Part shown: positions 62,411 to 64,000 of the stretch, in pieces | Layout: each line of letters opens with the position of its first letter | How positions within the stretch are numbered: the first letter of the stretch is position 1 | Notes under the pieces: model-generated | Told to the model about the DNA's origin: nothing | Seen by the model: only the letters and a program-made list of their open reading frames with translations | The model's database searches: none | Translations under genes and position numbers: made by a program | NCBI GenBank assembly: GCA_018240595.1 | Contig: JAFEFL010000064.1 | Location: 248,001 to 312,000, forward strand | Direction: 5' to 3' | DNA: 64,000 nt | Origin: Pseudomonadota bacterium | GTDB taxonomy: Bacteria > Pseudomonadota > Alphaproteobacteria > Rhizobiales > Xanthobacteraceae

Positions 62411-63685
62411 TCACTTGAACGCCGCCTTGATCTGCGCGGCGAGGTCCGTCTTCTCCCAGGAGAAGCCGCCATCCTTCTCCGGCGCGCGGCCGAAGTGGCC
62501 GTAGGCCGAGGTGCGGCGGTAGATCGGCCGGTTGAGCTTGAGCGTGCGGCGGATGTTGGTCGGCGTCAGGCGGAACAGCTCGGGCAGAATCTTCTCGAGC
62601 TTCTTCTCATCGACCTTGCCGGTGCCGTGGGTGTCGACCAGCAGCGACATCGGATCGGCGACGCCGATGGCGTAGGCGACCTGAATGGTGCAGCGCTCGG
62701 CGACGCCGGCGGCGACCACGTTCTTGGCGAGGTAGCGCGCGGCATAAGCGGCCGAACGGTCGACCTTGGTCGGGTCCTTGCCGGAGAAGGCGCCGCCGCC
62801 GTGCGGAGCGTAGCCGCCGTAGGTGTCGACGATGATCTTGCGGCCGGTGAGGCCGCAGTCGCCGTCCGGACCGCCGATGACGAAGTTACCGGTCGGGTTG
62901 ACGAGGAAGTCGGACGACTTGGCCGGCATCCAGCCTTTCGGCAGCGCCTGCGCCACCGTCTGCTCGATCATGTCCTTGACCATGCCCGGCGTGTACTTCT
63001 TGCCGTTGCGGCTCTTCTCATTGTGCTGGGTCGAGACGACGACCTTGGTGCAGCCGACCGGCTTGCCGTCGACATACTTCACCGTGACCTGGCTCTTGGC
63101 GTCGGGCTGCAGGTCGGGCAGCGACTTGGAGTGGCGCTTCTCCGACAGCGAACGCAGGATCTTGTGTGCGAAATAGATCGGCGCCGGCATGAACGAGTTC
63201 TTCTCGTAGACTTCGCTCTCGGTGCAGGCGAAGCCGAACATCATGCCCTGGTCGCCGGCGCCTTCTTCTTCGCCGCTCTTTTTCTTCTTGGCATCGACGC
63301 CCATGGCGATGTCGGGCGACTGACCGTGCAGCAGCACTTCGACGTCGGCGCCGTAATAGGAGAAGCCGTCCTGGTCGTAGCCGATGTCCTTCACGACATC
63401 GCGGGCGATCTGGGTGATGTATTCGCGATCGACGACGACCTTGTCGCCGTGCTTGCGGAAGAACGGCGCCTGGCCGCGGCCTTCACCGGCGATGACGATC
63501 TTGTTGGTGGTGGTCAGCGTTTCGCAGCCAAGACGGGTGTTCACCGCGCTGTCGTCGGCAATGCCGAGCTTGATATCGTTTGCCAGAAAGGCGTCCAGCA
63601 CAGCGTCGGAGATCTGATCGCAGACCTTGTCCGGATGGCCTTCGGAAACCGATTCACTGGTGAACAGAAAATTCTTGTGAGCCAC
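62411..63685 (-). CDS. metK: S-adenosylmethionine synthetase
   Basis: The 424-residue enzyme has 'FTSESVSEGHPDKVCDQISD' at the start, 'GEGRGQAP', the 'GAGDQGMMFGFAC' loop and the P-loop-like 'GGGAFSGKDPTKVDRSAAY'. It is longer than the usual 385-400 residues, partly because of a Lys/Glu-rich insert ('KKKKSGEEE', about residue 130). The start is GTG 63685 with GGGGAG 6 bases upstream; the open frame extends beyond. Confidence 0.96.
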   Translation of the reverse strand: MAHKNFLFTSESVSEGHPDKVCDQISDAVLDAFLANDIKLGIADDSAVNTRLGCETLTTTNKIVIAGEGRGQAPFFRKHGDKVVVDREYITQIARDVVKDIGYDQDGFSYYGADVEVLLHGQSPDIAMGVDAKKKKSGEEEGAGDQGMMFGFACTESEVYEKNSFMPAPIYFAHKILRSLSEKRHSKSLPDLQPDAKSQVTVKYVDGKPVGCTKVVVSTQHNEKSRNGKKYTPGMVKDMIEQTVAQALPKGWMPAKSSDFLVNPTGNFVIGGPDGDCGLTGRKIIVDTYGGYAPHGGGAFSGKDPTKVDRSAAYAARYLAKNVVAAGVAERCTIQVAYAIGVADPMSLLVDTHGTGKVDEKKLEKILPELFRLTPTNIRRTLKLNRPIYRRTSAYGHFGRAPEKDGGFSWEKTDLAAQIKAAFK

Positions 63686-63738
63686 GCTGATCTCCCCATG
63701 TGGCGCGGGGAGCCGCGCCGGTTCTACATCGGGGGTTG

Positions 63739-63766
63739 GTTCTACAGCGGCGGCTCGCAACGTCAA
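63739..63766 (-). promoter_or_regulatory. Candidate metK promoter with 9-base direct repeat
   Basis: On the minus strand TTGACG (63766-63761) and TAGAAC (63744-63739) are 16 bases apart. The nonamer TGTAGAACC occurs twice (63746-63738 and 63728-63720), 18 bases apart. A 7-bp hairpin (63702-63708 with 63713-63719) lies just before the ribosome binding site. The rest of the 267-base gap up to 63952 has only a 9-bp stem (63900-63908 with 63916-63924). Confidence 0.4.
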
Positions 63767-63952
63767 GATGCGGGCCATCGTGGGCAACAGCCGCAGCGCC
63801 CGTCGAGACAATCGGAAAACGATTGCCTTTCGGGCCGGTGCTGGCGTGGGCCTGCCGTTCTACCGGACTTGTTTCAATGGGACGCTGCGGGCCGCTTGAG
63901 CCCGGCTGAACCAGGCAGCCGGGCCCGCGCAACAGGTGAGCGGGAGCAGCCG

Positions 63953-64000
63953 TTACTCTTCGCCGGCGATCTGCTCGACGAGATCGACGATACGGCGGCG
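63953..64000 (-). CDS. C-terminal end of a gene entering from the right edge
   Basis: The last 15 codons of a minus-strand gene are visible and read 'RRRIVDLVEQIAGEE', then TAA. In related genomes a helix-turn-helix regulator gene often precedes metK, and this tail would fit, but so little is visible that the identity is only a guess. Confidence 0.4.
   Translation of the reverse strand, partial: RRRIVDLVEQIAGEE

Noticed and set aside
63686..63952. SAM riboswitch before metK
   Set aside because: No SAM-I, SAM-II or SAM/SAH consensus core could be recognised; only a short stem and a direct repeat are visible. A covariance search would settle it.

Overview
The window reads as the chromosome of a GC-rich alphaproteobacterium of the order Hyphomicrobiales (Rhizobiales), probably near Xanthobacteraceae/Nitrobacteraceae. 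The pointers are a 180-kDa-type NAD-glutamate dehydrogenase, DUF2336, the order rimP-nusA-ylxR-infB-rbfA-truB-rpsO-pnp, two glnK-amt pairs, tripartite tricarboxylate (TTT), TRAP and polyamine-type ABC importers side by side, and dispersed palindromic repeats of a kind common in this order. The family placement is inference; no rRNA is present.

Positions 1-9.2 kb hold uptake genes: the end of a TTT (TctC-TctB-TctA) system with an iron-dependent alcohol dehydrogenase, then a GntR/FCD regulator, then a four-gene ABC importer. Two near-identical AT-rich operator-like sites, one before the regulator and one at a promoter-like sequence before the ABC genes, suggest that the regulator controls itself and the importer.

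Positions 9.3-22.6 kb form a catabolic island for 4-hydroxyphenylacetate or a close relative: hpaR-hpaF-hpaD-hpaG-hpaH-hpaB-hpaC, a divergent MarR gene, a TRAP transporter (PQM) and a two-subunit arylpyruvate (indolepyruvate):ferredoxin oxidoreductase. hpaE and hpaI, needed to complete the classical pathway, are not in the window. A Cache-type chemoreceptor follows.

Positions 24.7-28.5 kb carry two tandem glnK-amt units on the minus strand. Positions 28.6-39.8 kb hold mixed metabolic and stress genes: TesB thioesterase, a UbiH-type monooxygenase, GST, Trm112, a Lon-substrate-binding-domain protein, thioredoxin-TPR, two YbaK-type aminoacyl-tRNA deacylases, tRNA-Gly(GCC), BioY, a TsdA/cytochrome c4 pair likely for thiosulfate oxidation, gamma-glutamyltranspeptidase and an AhpD-like protein. 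Positions 40.1-49.7 kb hold NAD-GDH, the katG/oxyR divergent pair, a Crp/Fnr regulator and two very small hydrophobic proteins.

Positions 49.9-60 kb are the translation and RNA-processing operon on the minus strand, with a terminator-like hairpin in its leader and another between rpsO and pnp. The last 4 kb have DUF2336, trmB and metK, with two striking long hairpins (60106-60271) and composite palindromic repeats. There is no CRISPR array, transposase, integrase or prophage. The least ordinary features are the regulatory palindromes, the twin CTAGTG-ended hairpins, the rimP leader terminator and the composition of the aromatic-acid island.
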